64,000 nt of DNA from Flavobacterium sp. FEMGT703F (GTDB lineage: Bacteria > Bacteroidota > Bacteroidia > Flavobacteriales > Flavobacteriaceae), in NCBI GenBank assembly GCA_002786385.1, contig PGCN01000024.1:62001-126000 (forward strand), read 5' to 3'. Of this stretch, positions 9,701 to 17,800 are shown one piece after another; the first letter of the stretch is position 1, and the number at the start of each line of letters is the position of its first letter. The notes beneath the pieces were generated by a model. The model had not been told where the DNA came from. It saw only the letters and a program-made list of their open reading frames with translations, and searched no databases. Both the position numbers and the translations under genes were made by a program.

Positions 9701-9781
9701 AAACTAAAACTTTTTTTTCGATTTGATTCGCAAGAGAGCAAAAAGATATTTTATAAACGAATTGAAGAAATTAAATTATGA
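6719..9781 (+). CDS. NACHT-domain STAND NTPase with pentapeptide-like C-terminus
   Basis: 1020 residues. Residues ~1-265 are a helical, charged region of unrecognised family. The NACHT core follows: P-loop ADFGKGKS (278-285), Walker B FLVDSLDE (D355, with D358 and E359), IVTSRP (SRP at 395-397) and the typical helical-arm motif FQHQSFAEILLAEYYL (~618-633). Residues ~864-905 show a degenerate pentapeptide-repeat pattern (VNFDEVDFSYSTF, then TKLEYCSFENVNF). The first P-loop glycine is Ala278. Bacterial NACHT proteins include anti-phage sensors that oligomerise on detecting a phage product (known of the family); defence here is inference. No nuclease, TIR or protease domain is seen, so the effector would be the N-terminus or a partner. 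Low GC and flanking repeats suggest an accessory locus. Confidence 0.85.
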   Translation: MNKNTFETTVKLIPDFIKNAAGYLKDNFDKNGQDLIENTNGTAALLIKLFAKPLIDNYFESKKEIKLKDFGFHCYLQAAIVQASKSLELIENEIENVYSHKHVFEVVKKTMEYELENIDSKEVILIFQPKYHPAVVYVKNQYERILNEFRLSYSDTNIFLKHFNENIEGTIASIFADDYEEHLAEIESILFKESESALLFDTIQNGKIGFKPNEDLLYQPALARWNSVSSFRDPEDEDENEEEINQKESELKNVESLVEEYFAGTPENHLDKILFIVADFGKGKSVFMRQYASDLAKNYTKSGEGYFPIYFNLRNFSNYSSETTLGVISDFLQNEYGIKIDDEYFRNKKYVFLVDSLDESGELNRKSIDKVINSIKKIQNIDKTKYRTNRIIVTSRPFDEGFINHLSDHKPYTIKNKENRDIPQYINIYGFTKNQFNQWLIETVKSNSDFKRLETTGFGKKILEAIENQEEIDIYNTLLNNKTLSQSELRRPIFAYMIYQLLIHNIDFLSIGKIGVYLSFLNLLTKEAKHINDATYKVNLREELEFRNVLHATTSLWMYERQRGRQGMLKKADICRVLEGKKISDFDNEVIEKYKERGFTEIQFLSHSYFGENDNILHFQHQSFAEILLAEYYLKIFIKFSLDEDADIDEARVRLSIGEPTEQSLSFFKEILTLLLETSQKSNNESVIEKRKLLFPMLASMSIRKNNRLFCNFTHFSWYSKFDLEENQTEYPKSALEKWCFDEKEIEKIIFFSSKILNSKTCFQTIQGNPHSALYDFEVFEIHNYTPSSTISMDKWLALIVGNTLYNNFKDQKNIKLFNTDYKINFNFLFDMLKNWNYASSYALPFWARELFKGLDMTDNEVILDLSHVNFDEVDFSYSTFKNIRSWGANWSRTKLEYCSFENVNFITSLFLNTSITNIKSLENFEMINCPVTTNGLVLLDAFKTTNFKEPTFRTIPQEVVARIPLYESKIEEYWPSLEGFIYYGLKEKFFTKAKLKLFFRFDSQESKKIFYKRIEEIKL

Positions 9782-9823
9782 GTTAGTAATATATCTATAA
9801 GACTATAATGACCTCCTAATTCT

Positions 9824-9970
9824 ACCCCGCTACCTCACAAATCCCTTCGGGTGTTTCTTGTTCATACACTTGTTATAATGTAAGGAATAAGGTTTTAAGA
9901 TGTGGTTGATTTTTTAGGTATTTTAACTTCTATTAGTATTAACCGCGCAAAGGGATTAGCGCGGTAGCAG
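9824..9970 (+). repeat. Intergenic hairpin repeat, copy C (full length)
   Basis: Begins about 40 bases after the NACHT stop. The 5' end (CTACCTCACAAATCCCTTC) and the 3' end (CGCGCAAAGGGATTAGCGCG) are related as inverted repeats, and the 3' end is itself a hairpin with stem CCGCGC/GCGCGG. The central ~90 bases (TTCTTGTTC ... TATTAGTATTAACC) align with copy D. The rest of the 348-base gap to 10130 is AT-rich, with no other feature seen. Confidence 0.75.
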
Positions 9971-10129
9971 ATTTTTTTTCATTTATCCATAAAACTTTTA
10001 TCGAATTTATGCTTTACAATAAGATAATTCTCGTTATATTTTATTAGTTTTATATCTATCAACTATGTATCTCTCAATGATTTATTAATGTTAGTTTAAC
10101 TTTTTTTATTAATCAAATTTAAAATACCT

Positions 10130-10981
10130 ATGCCATATAAAAAAATTAAAATTTTAGATTACGAATGCACCATTATAGAAAATTTTAAAGATTTACTCAC
10201 TCTAATAATTGAGAAAGGAGATTATCAACAAATTATAAATTTAGACCCCAAAAGATTTGAAGATTTACTTTCTTACCTAAAGTTTATTCAAACCCCGTCA
10301 AACCCTTTAATTCATCCAAGAAGGCGACGGTCTATAACTGACATTGATTGGACAGTTTCAAGTGTACAATCGACACATATTTATCATCTCGGTTCCATGA
10401 AAATGAATACTCGTATTATAGAACCTAATCCTGTTGAAGCACTATATATTGCAATACCTCAAAAAAAATTATCCTTAACAACAATTGAAAAAATCCAAAA
10501 CGCTTGTGGTGAATTAATGGAGGCAATGGGGTTTGAAATGGAACAAAAAGAAGAACCTGTTATGGGTTCATTTTTTCAGAAAAGTTGGTGGAAAAAAAAA
10601 TTAGGCCTAGCTGGCAGTGAAATTGATGATGTTTATAATCAGACGAAAAGAGCACTTTTAATTCAACATCAAAATCTACCAAATGCAGAAGCAACTGAAA
10701 AACTTGCGACAGCTGCAGCTAATTTTTTAAATTCCATAAAAGAAGTTGAAACTGTAGCTGCAAGATTTGGTTCTTTAATTGTCGTAAAATATAATGTTGA
10801 TGGAAAATCAGGATTAATTTGTGAAACTTTAAGCCCAGAATTAACAATGTTCTTTGAAAGCCATCCCCAACTTTTATCAAATCCTAACGGAGTTTTTCAA
10901 CTTTTCGAAAATCTTAAAAACAATCCAAATCATTTTAAAGAAGTAACAGGACCAGCATCTGCTGACAATATTGATTTTTAA
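10130..10981 (+). CDS. Unrecognised 283-residue protein beside the NACHT NTPase
   Basis: No family recognised. It has no signal peptide or membrane segment and is probably cytoplasmic. Visible landmarks are an RRRR run at 64-67, a segment LTTIEKIQNACGELMEAMGFE (~116-136), MGSFFQKSWWKKKLG (~145-159), a helix rich in Ala/Glu (~184-212) and a strand pair SLIVVKYN..GKSGLICETL (~215-233). The pattern of a GFE segment, then a GSxxxxxW stretch, then a long helix vaguely recalls small domains described in predicted STAND-linked conflict systems; this is weak inference. It lies 348 bp after the NACHT gene on the same strand, with repeat C between and D following. Base composition is AT-rich like the NACHT gene. 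Confidence 0.75.
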   Translation: MPYKKIKILDYECTIIENFKDLLTLIIEKGDYQQIINLDPKRFEDLLSYLKFIQTPSNPLIHPRRRRSITDIDWTVSSVQSTHIYHLGSMKMNTRIIEPNPVEALYIAIPQKKLSLTTIEKIQNACGELMEAMGFEMEQKEEPVMGSFFQKSWWKKKLGLAGSEIDDVYNQTKRALLIQHQNLPNAEATEKLATAAANFLNSIKEVETVAARFGSLIVVKYNVDGKSGLICETLSPELTMFFESHPQLLSNPNGVFQLFENLKNNPNHFKEVTGPASADNIDF

Positions 10982-10996
10982 AATAGTATAAAAAAA

Positions 10997-11162
10997 CCGC
11001 TCCCGCGCGAATCCTTTCGCGTAGTTCTCATTCCTACCCTTAATATGATAAAGAAAAAAGGTTGTAAGAAGTAGTTAATTTTTTAGTTTCTTAAGTTGTA
11101 TTAGTATTTACCAGTCGAAAGCATTGACTCCGTCGAATTTCATTTCGAGAGGTTGCGGTGGT
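10997..11162 (+). repeat. Intergenic hairpin repeat, copy D (full length)
   Basis: Starts 16 bases after the stop at 10981. The 5' hairpin is CGCG-AATCCTTT-CGCG (11005-11020). The 3' end (about 11111-11158), read in reverse complement, contains ATGAAATTCGACGGAGTCAA and so matches the 5' ends of copies A and B. The element therefore has long imperfect terminal inverted repeats. The centre aligns with copy C. Confidence 0.75.
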
Positions 11163-11172
11163 TTCACTTAAA

Positions 11173-11228
11173 CTTTTGTAGCACTTTTTTTGTAGCATTT
11201 TATTTTGCTACACTTTTTTTGCTACAAA
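11173..11228. repeat. Nested GTAGCA/TGCTAC inverted repeat
   Basis: Four related half-sites: TTTGTAGCA at 11175, TGTAGCA at about 11191, TGCTACA at about 11206 and TGCTACAAA at 11220, with T-runs between. It forms a nested palindrome between repeat D and the ABC-F terminator. The remaining ~150 bases to 11380 show nothing further. Confidence 0.65.
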
Positions 11229-11380
11229 TTTTTTCACGCAAACTTATCAGTTGTAAATGTCAACTGGGAAATGTTTAAATCTAAATAAAACCAACTTTCT
11301 TTTCGGTTAATTTTTTAGTGAAATGAGCAAAAGAACTTTTACATGGGTTTTAACACTGACTACTAATTGTCATAAAACAA

Positions 11381-11406
11381 AAAAACCGCACAACGGCGGT
11401 TTTACT
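11381..11406 (-). terminator. Terminator of the ABC-F gene
   Basis: Stem AACCGC/GCGGTT (11384-11401) immediately after the minus-strand stop, with a T-run downstream on that strand. Confidence 0.8.
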
Positions 11407-11409
11407 ATT

Positions 11410-13032
<1,623 letters not shown>

Positions 13033-13055
13033 CTATAGTATTATAAATTTTGGTG

Positions 13056-13063
13056 CAAAAGTA
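13056..13063 (-). promoter_or_regulatory. Candidate -7 box for the ABC-F gene
   Basis: On the minus strand this reads TACTTTTG (consensus TAnnTTTG), about 27 bases before the start codon. Confidence 0.5.
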
Positions 13064-13188
13064 GTGAAAATAGTGTAGAAATTTAGAATGATTTTACTTT
13101 AAAAATGTTGGTTTTTTTAGCAGAATACCACATATTTACACCCTCTATATTTAACTATTGATTAACAGTAAAATCCAAATCATCTAAA

Positions 13189-13196
13189 TATTTTTG
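13189..13196 (+). promoter_or_regulatory. -7 box of the thioredoxin-fold lipoprotein gene
   Basis: TATTTTTG fits TAnnTTTG. It overlaps the in-frame TTG at 13194, which argues that translation starts at ATG 13215 and not at that TTG. Confidence 0.6.
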
Positions 13197-13214
13197 TTAG
13201 CTAGTTTCTATTCA

Positions 13215-14621
13215 ATGCACACGTACAGAAATTTAAAAGTTATTGTTTTTCTATTCCCATTGCTGACCTTATTGAGCTCGTGTAAAAACGAATTCAAGGG
13301 GAATGATTATGTGGCTTACTTTGGGGGAGAAATTGTAAACCCCAACAATCCTTATGTCCTTTTTTGCAAAGACAATGAAGTGATTGATTCTATCCCGTTA
13401 GACAAAAACAATCGCTTTTTTGTACAGTTTGATTCCTTAGCGCCGGGCTTATACACCTTTAAACACGAACCGGAATACCAATATGTTTATTTTGATAAAA
13501 ACGACAGTTTGATGGTTCGAGTGAATACGCGCGACTTTGATAACTCGGTTATTTTTTGCGGCCGTGGCGATCAAAAAAACAACTTTTTGATGGAGCAATA
13601 CCTCAAAACAGAAAAAGCGAAAGACGCGATTTTTGAAGCCTTTAATGAAGACATTAACCGCTTTACCAAAACCATTGATTCTACGCATCAAGTCGCCACA
13701 AAGTTTTACGAGACCAAGAAACAAGAATTAAAGTGGAGCGATGAGTTTGATGTATTCGCGAAAGCGGCAGTGGATTATCCGTTTTATTCGGGTAAAGAAT
13801 TGTATCCGATGGTGCATAAAATGAGAACAGGTAATGATGTGTATGAAAGCATCCCGGCCAACTATTACAATTTCCGCAAAAACATCGATTGCAACAATGC
13901 CGCACTATCCGACTATTCGCCGTTTGTGATGTATTTGTCGCATATGTTGAACAATATGGGTTCCATCAACTACCACAATCATTTTACCGAAGTGGATTTG
14001 GCTTTGAAAACCAACATCAACAAAATGAACATCGCCGATACGTTGATTAAAAACGAAAAGGTGAAAAACACCATCCTCAACAACATTGCTTTTACCTATT
14101 TGTTGGAAGACCAAAACATGGTAAACAACCAAACCTTTTTGGCTACGTACCACAAAATTTCAACCGATAAGAGTCAGAAAAACGAGATTACCAAAATTGG
14201 TGATGCGATTCAATTGTTGACTAAATCAAAAACTTTACCCAATGTTGCTTTAGAAGATATCAATGGCAAACCGGTTAACTCTTCATCGTTTACCAATACA
14301 AAAACGGTTATTTTCTTTTGGACATCGAGTTCGATTTCTCACTTTGAAGCCGCCCACAAGAAAATCATCGCCTTTAAAAAGAAACATCCGGAGTACCAAT
14401 TTGTTGGTATTAACCTGAATGATTCGCAACAAGAATGGAAAGGCATCTTGTCTAAATACAAATTCAGCGGTGTAACCGAATTGCGTTGCGCTGATTTTGA
14501 AGATTTAAAATCGAAATGGGTGATTACTAAAATCCACCGTACCATCATTTTAGGCGATAAAGGTTTGATTAAAAATGCGTTTACGAATATTTTTGAATTG
14601 AACTTTGAAGAAGGATTGTAG
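13215..14621 (+). CDS. Thioredoxin-fold (TlpA-like) lipoprotein without CxxC
   Basis: 468 residues from ATG 13215. A lipoprotein signal peptide ends in LTLLSSC (lipobox), so the protein is probably anchored in a membrane facing the periplasm. The N-terminal ~100 residues resemble the DUF4369 module that often precedes TlpA/AhpC-type domains in Bacteroidota. The C-terminal ~130 residues have the thioredoxin-like pattern LPNVALEDINGKPV, then VIFFWTSSSISHFE (~residue 364 on). Where TlpA proteins carry a WCxxC pair this one has SSSIS, so disulfide exchange at that site is impossible. A structural or binding role is inferred. A terminator lies about 85 bases downstream. Confidence 0.8.
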   Translation: MHTYRNLKVIVFLFPLLTLLSSCKNEFKGNDYVAYFGGEIVNPNNPYVLFCKDNEVIDSIPLDKNNRFFVQFDSLAPGLYTFKHEPEYQYVYFDKNDSLMVRVNTRDFDNSVIFCGRGDQKNNFLMEQYLKTEKAKDAIFEAFNEDINRFTKTIDSTHQVATKFYETKKQELKWSDEFDVFAKAAVDYPFYSGKELYPMVHKMRTGNDVYESIPANYYNFRKNIDCNNAALSDYSPFVMYLSHMLNNMGSINYHNHFTEVDLALKTNINKMNIADTLIKNEKVKNTILNNIAFTYLLEDQNMVNNQTFLATYHKISTDKSQKNEITKIGDAIQLLTKSKTLPNVALEDINGKPVNSSSFTNTKTVIFFWTSSSISHFEAAHKKIIAFKKKHPEYQFVGINLNDSQQEWKGILSKYKFSGVTELRCADFEDLKSKWVITKIHRTIILGDKGLIKNAFTNIFELNFEEGL

Positions 14622-14690
14622 GTTGTTAGATTGTTAGACTTCTTAGACTTCTTAGACTTCTTAGACTAGTTAGACACTTAGATTCTTAGC
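14622..14690. repeat. TTAGACTTC tandem repeat
   Basis: Short tandem units, TTAGACTTC repeated three to four times with degenerate TTAGA flanks, directly after the stop codon. This type of low-complexity tail also occurs at 3665, 24214 and 45714. Confidence 0.7.
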
Positions 14691-14704
14691 CACTCCAATA
14701 AAAA

Positions 14705-14736
14705 AAACGTCCCGAATAATCGAGACGTTTTTTTTA
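14705..14736. terminator. Bidirectional terminator between convergent genes
   Basis: AAACGTC ... GACGTTT stem with A-run before and T-run after, usable on both strands for the genes ending at 14621 and 14762. Confidence 0.8.
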
Positions 14737-14761
14737 TGATGATAGTTGCTGACAACTCTCT

Positions 14762-15418
14762 TTACTGGTTTCCTTTGGCGTAATCGGCTAAGAATTGAGC
14801 CAAACCGATATCGGTTAAAGGGTGTTTTAATAAGCCTAAGATAGACGATAATGGTCCGGTCATGACATCGGCACCGATTTTGGCACAGTTTACTACGTGC
14901 ATGGTGTGACGTACTGAAGCCGCTAAGATTTGTGTTTCAAAACCATAGTTATCATAAATCTCTCTGATTTCTTGAATCAGGTTTAAACCATCTGTTGAAA
15001 TATCATCCAAACGACCTAAGAACGGCGACACGTAAGTCGCGCCCGCTTTAGCCGCCAATAAAGCTTGACCGGCAGAGAATACCAAAGTCACATTGGTTCT
15101 GATGCCTTTGTCGGAGAAATATTTACAAGCTTTGATACCATCTTTGGTCATAGGCAATTTAACCACGATTTGCTCGTGTAATTCGGCCAACTCCTCGCCT
15201 TCTTTTACCATACCGTCAAAATCAGTGGCAATGACTTCGGCACTTACATCGCCGTCAACAATAGTACAAATGTCAACGTAATGTTTTAAGATGTTGTTTT
15301 TTCCGGTAATGCCTTCTTTGGCCATCAAAGACGGATTGGTAGTAACACCATCCAAAACGCCTAACCCTTGTGCTTCTTTAATCTCGTTCAGGTTGGCTGT
15401 GTCAATAAAAAATTTCAT
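14762..15418 (-). CDS. tal: Transaldolase (small, TalC/FSA-type)
   Basis: 218 residues, the short single-domain class of transaldolases (TIM barrel) and fructose-6-phosphate aldolases. Conserved stretches are FFIDTANL at the start, GVTTNPSL (24-31), the Schiff-base lysine K87 in [15 protein letters not shown] and ILAASVRH. Flavobacterial members are annotated as transaldolase of the non-oxidative pentose phosphate pathway, moving a dihydroxyacetone unit between sugar phosphates; FSA activity is the alternative. The likely promoter is far upstream (15611-15618), which gives an unusually long leader. Confidence 0.88.
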   Translation of the reverse strand: MKFFIDTANLNEIKEAQGLGVLDGVTTNPSLMAKEGITGKNNILKHYVDICTIVDGDVSAEVIATDFDGMVKEGEELAELHEQIVVKLPMTKDGIKACKYFSDKGIRTNVTLVFSAGQALLAAKAGATYVSPFLGRLDDISTDGLNLIQEIREIYDNYGFETQILAASVRHTMHVVNCAKIGADVMTGPLSSILGLLKHPLTDIGLAQFLADYAKGNQ

Positions 15419-15618
15419 AGTGTATTATTTATAAAAGTTGTGTTTTTAAAAGTTGGGCGTTTCCCTTCGGGTCAGGATATCCGCAGTGCATGATTTGATA
15501 TTAAGAGGAGAATGTCCGGTGGACATTCGGTTTTTATGACTTCCTAAAGTAAATACCTGACTGCCACTGGCAGTCCTACTTTTAATTTCAAATTTAACGC
15601 AAAATCAGTGCAAAAGTA
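15419..15618 (-). promoter_or_regulatory. Long transaldolase leader with two hairpins
   Basis: A -7 box TACTTTTG (minus strand, 15611-15618) predicts transcription from about 15605, some 190 bases before the start codon. The leader holds two perfect hairpins: GAATGTCC-N3-GGACATTC (15511-15529) and GACTGCC-N3-GGCAGTC (15561-15577). A stretch with CGTTTCCCTTCGGGTCAGG (about 15468) resembles a dispersed Bacteroidota intergenic repeat, so part of this may be repeat debris and not control RNA. Confidence 0.45.
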
Positions 15619-15682
15619 CAACACCTAATTTGAAAAAGGAAACTTATTTTCTGCTAATAACTTATCCCTTTTCCCTTTTCCC

Positions 15683-16492
15683 TTATCCCTTTAATTTATA
15701 ATGCTTCATCAGCATTCGTTCGTAAACCCTATCCGGTAAGAGTCGTTTTAAAACGATGGAGAACTTTTGCATAAATGCGCCTATTTTGTAGTGTAGTTTG
15801 GGTTGTTTGGTATTGATGATTTGGTAGATGGCCATGGCCATTTCGTTGGGATTGCTGCCGCTGTCTACGTGTTCATCCATTTGCTTCAGCGTATTGCCGT
15901 AAGTCACCTCATAAGCCGAACCCTGAATTACAGGAGCATGATAGCGTCCGGAAGCAATGTTAGTGGCGAAATCTCCCGGTGCTACATTAACCACATGGAT
16001 GCCGAAAGGTTTGACTTCCATGCTGATGGCTTCGGTTACAATTTCCAAAGCACCTTTGGAAGCCGAGTACACGCCGCGGTACGGCAAACCCATATACCCA
16101 GCGATGGAAGTGATATTGATAATTAAGCCCGAATTTTGTTCGCGCATTTGCGGTAAAACGGCTTTGATGACTTCAATCGGACCAAAAAAATTGGTTTCGA
16201 AATTGTTTTTGATTTCGGCCGTAGGGATTTCTTCTATCGGACCGGTAATGCCTACGCCGGCATTGTTGATGACTACGTCTATTCTTTTTGAGATTGAAAT
16301 CACTTTATCCACCGCAAGTTGAATGCTCTCGGTATTTCGAACATCCAGCGCAATTAACGGAAATAACGAATTGGTGATTTTTTCCGGATTTCGGCTGGTC
16401 CCGTAAACCGTAAAACCTTTGTGAAAAAGAAACTCGCCTATCGCCTTTCCTATGCCGGAAGAACCACCGGTGATTAAAACTACTTTGCTCAT
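15683..16492 (-). CDS. Short-chain dehydrogenase/reductase
   Basis: 269 residues, classical SDR. Cofactor loop TGGSSGIG (8-15), NNAG (76-79), catalytic S129, Y142 and K146 (YSASK). The Arg after the second strand (GTSRN) favours NADP(H). The C-terminal ~60 residues are basic and may contact membrane lipid or substrate. The substrate cannot be told from sequence. The gene lies on the same strand as the dipeptide epimerase with a 64-base gap. A run of CCCTTTT-type simple repeat directly abuts its 3' end. Confidence 0.88.
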   Translation of the reverse strand: MSKVVLITGGSSGIGKAIGEFLFHKGFTVYGTSRNPEKITNSLFPLIALDVRNTESIQLAVDKVISISKRIDVVINNAGVGITGPIEEIPTAEIKNNFETNFFGPIEVIKAVLPQMREQNSGLIINITSIAGYMGLPYRGVYSASKGALEIVTEAISMEVKPFGIHVVNVAPGDFATNIASGRYHAPVIQGSAYEVTYGNTLKQMDEHVDSGSNPNEMAMAIYQIINTKQPKLHYKIGAFMQKFSIVLKRLLPDRVYERMLMKHYKLKG

Positions 16493-16556
16493 TAAATATT
16501 AGATTTCAGATATTAGATATGAAATGTACAGTTGGATGCTATAAAGATAAATGCTT

Positions 16557-17555
16557 TTAAATTATTTTGATTCCTAAACCGGGATTTTCGGTTAGCTGAA
16601 TGTTACCATTAACAATATGGCTGCCTTTAGCGATGTCGTTGGCGATTAGATTGGCGCCGTCCAAATCGGCATAATCACACAAAGGCGCTAAAACCGCTCC
16701 GGCGGAAATTCCGATAGTCGACTCTGTCATGCAGCCTATCATGATTTTAAATCCCAACTTGCGCGCTTCAGCTATCATTGCCAAAGCCGGTGTTAGGCCG
16801 CCGCATTTGACTAATTTGATATTGATGCTTTGGTAGTGCGGCAGTAACTTTTTCAAATCGGCACTGCTTTGACAGTCTTCATCCGCCATCCAATTGGCCA
16901 ATGTGTCGGAATGTAAATTCGAATATTGCTCCGCTCCTTTTTTCATGGGTTGTTCCAGGTAAGTAAAGTTGGCCACCTCAGGATAATTTTCCAACCAAAG
17001 ACAATCTTGGGCAGTGAAACTTCCGTTGGAATCTAAAGCGATATTTCGATTCGATTCGATTAACTTACGAATGTCACTCTCACTGAAATGATTGCATTTT
17101 ACTTTGAAATAACGCCAATCCGATTGGGCTATTTTTTGGAGTTGTTTGTCTATCGAATCGACACTAATGGTGATGGACGATTCCGGCAACTGCTGAAAGT
17201 CGATTTGATTCAACGTTAAAAAACCTCGCCGTTCTAACTTCCCAAATAAATCCCAATAAGCACAATCTAAGGCCGAACGCAAAAAACTCGGCAATTCCAG
17301 CGTGAGCAGAAAAGTGTAAAATTCGGCCGGATGGACAATGCTTTGCTTTTCAATCACCGATTGCAGGCGATTCAAAATGGCTTGAAAATCGTTTAAGTTG
17401 ATGCCGTAATAATCTATGGCCGTACATTCGCCATAACCCTTTTCTCCGTGGCTTTGGAGCGATACAATCAAAGCTTCTCGGAAGGTATAATTCCCATACG
17501 CAATGGCAAAGGTTTCTTTGAGTTGGAGTTGGACTATTTGCCAGTATAGGATCAT
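16557..17555 (-). CDS. Dipeptide epimerase (enolase superfamily)
   Basis: 332 residues from ATG 17555. A longer frame from TTG 17591 would run through a hairpin and is rejected. Enolase-superfamily barrel with muconate-lactonizing-type motifs: KVK (K151, K153), metal ligands D175 (LDSNG), E201 (LEQPM) and D225, and the opposite-face lysine in NIKLVKCGG (K248). The segment IGCMTES and ADLDG (D298) are typical of L-Ala-D/L-Glu epimerases of the YcjG/YkfB type, where the Asp holds the dipeptide amino group. Expected role: epimerising murein-derived dipeptides for cell-wall recycling. MenC-like o-succinylbenzoate synthase is the alternative, less likely given the DLDG motif. Confidence 0.85.
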   Translation of the reverse strand: MILYWQIVQLQLKETFAIAYGNYTFREALIVSLQSHGEKGYGECTAIDYYGINLNDFQAILNRLQSVIEKQSIVHPAEFYTFLLTLELPSFLRSALDCAYWDLFGKLERRGFLTLNQIDFQQLPESSITISVDSIDKQLQKIAQSDWRYFKVKCNHFSESDIRKLIESNRNIALDSNGSFTAQDCLWLENYPEVANFTYLEQPMKKGAEQYSNLHSDTLANWMADEDCQSSADLKKLLPHYQSINIKLVKCGGLTPALAMIAEARKLGFKIMIGCMTESTIGISAGAVLAPLCDYADLDGANLIANDIAKGSHIVNGNIQLTENPGLGIKII

Positions 17556-17565
17556 GGTGTAAAAA

Positions 17566-17609
17566 TAAAAAATCCCGCTTTGCTGTAACAACCAAACGGG
17601 ATTCTTTTT
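17566..17609. terminator. Terminator-like hairpin between the SRP RNA and epimerase genes
   Basis: Stem AATCCCG (17571-17577) / CGGGATT (17597-17603). Minus-strand transcripts leaving the SRP RNA gene meet it followed by a T-rich run, just before the epimerase start. It could end read-through or act as an attenuator. Confidence 0.6.
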
Positions 17610-17612
17610 TTG

Positions 17613-17714
17613 AAAAAAATGGCAAGCGACCTACATCGCACCGCTACAACCACATACCTTTGCTATGTTCCCATCCTGGAGGATTTTGTAGGAGCTGGTC
17701 GTGTAGGACTTGCC
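17613..17714 (-). ncRNA. ffs: Signal recognition particle RNA (small bacterial 4.5S type)
   Basis: About 100 nt on the minus strand. The ends pair: GGCAAG plus TCCTACA at the 5' end with TGTAGG and CTTGCC at the 3' end. The apical region carries the Ffh-binding pattern: CCAGGATGGGAACATAGCAA corresponds to the conserved GGAA tetraloop followed by the AGCA asymmetric internal-loop strand of bacterial SRP RNA. A U-run follows at 17612. A perfect promoter (TTG-N19-TATATTTG) ends five bases before the 5' end. The RNA pairs with Ffh to target membrane and secreted proteins co-translationally. Identification rests on these motifs and on resemblance to Bacteroidota SRP RNAs from memory. Exact ends are uncertain by a few bases. 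Confidence 0.85.
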
Positions 17715-17718
17715 GCTG

Positions 17719-17748
17719 CAAATATACAATCTTTTTATTTTTTTGCAA
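17719..17748 (-). promoter_or_regulatory. Promoter of the SRP RNA gene
   Basis: On the minus strand: TTG (17748-17746), a 19-base spacer, then TATATTTG (17726-17719). This is a textbook Bacteroidota -33/-7 promoter. Confidence 0.8.
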
Positions 17749-17776
17749 TAATTTAAGACCATAATAAATATATTTG
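17741..17776 (+). promoter_or_regulatory. Promoter of the glutaminyl cyclase-like lipoprotein gene
   Basis: TTTTG at 17741-17745, a 23-base spacer and TATATTTG at 17769-17776. Its -33 region abuts that of the SRP RNA promoter on the other strand. Confidence 0.65.
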
Positions 17777-17800
17777 TGAGAGAAAATTAGATTGAAAAAC

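Noticed and set aside
9824..11162. Integron attC sites
   Set aside because: Gene-plus-element order suggested cassettes, but no RYYYAAC/GTTRRRY core pairs and no integrase were seen.
13194..13214. TTG as start of the thioredoxin-fold lipoprotein
   Set aside because: The TTG is part of the TATTTTTG promoter box; ATG 13215 begins the signal peptide.
14622..14690. CRISPR-like direct repeats
   Set aside because: Units are 9 bases with no spacers; a simple tandem repeat.
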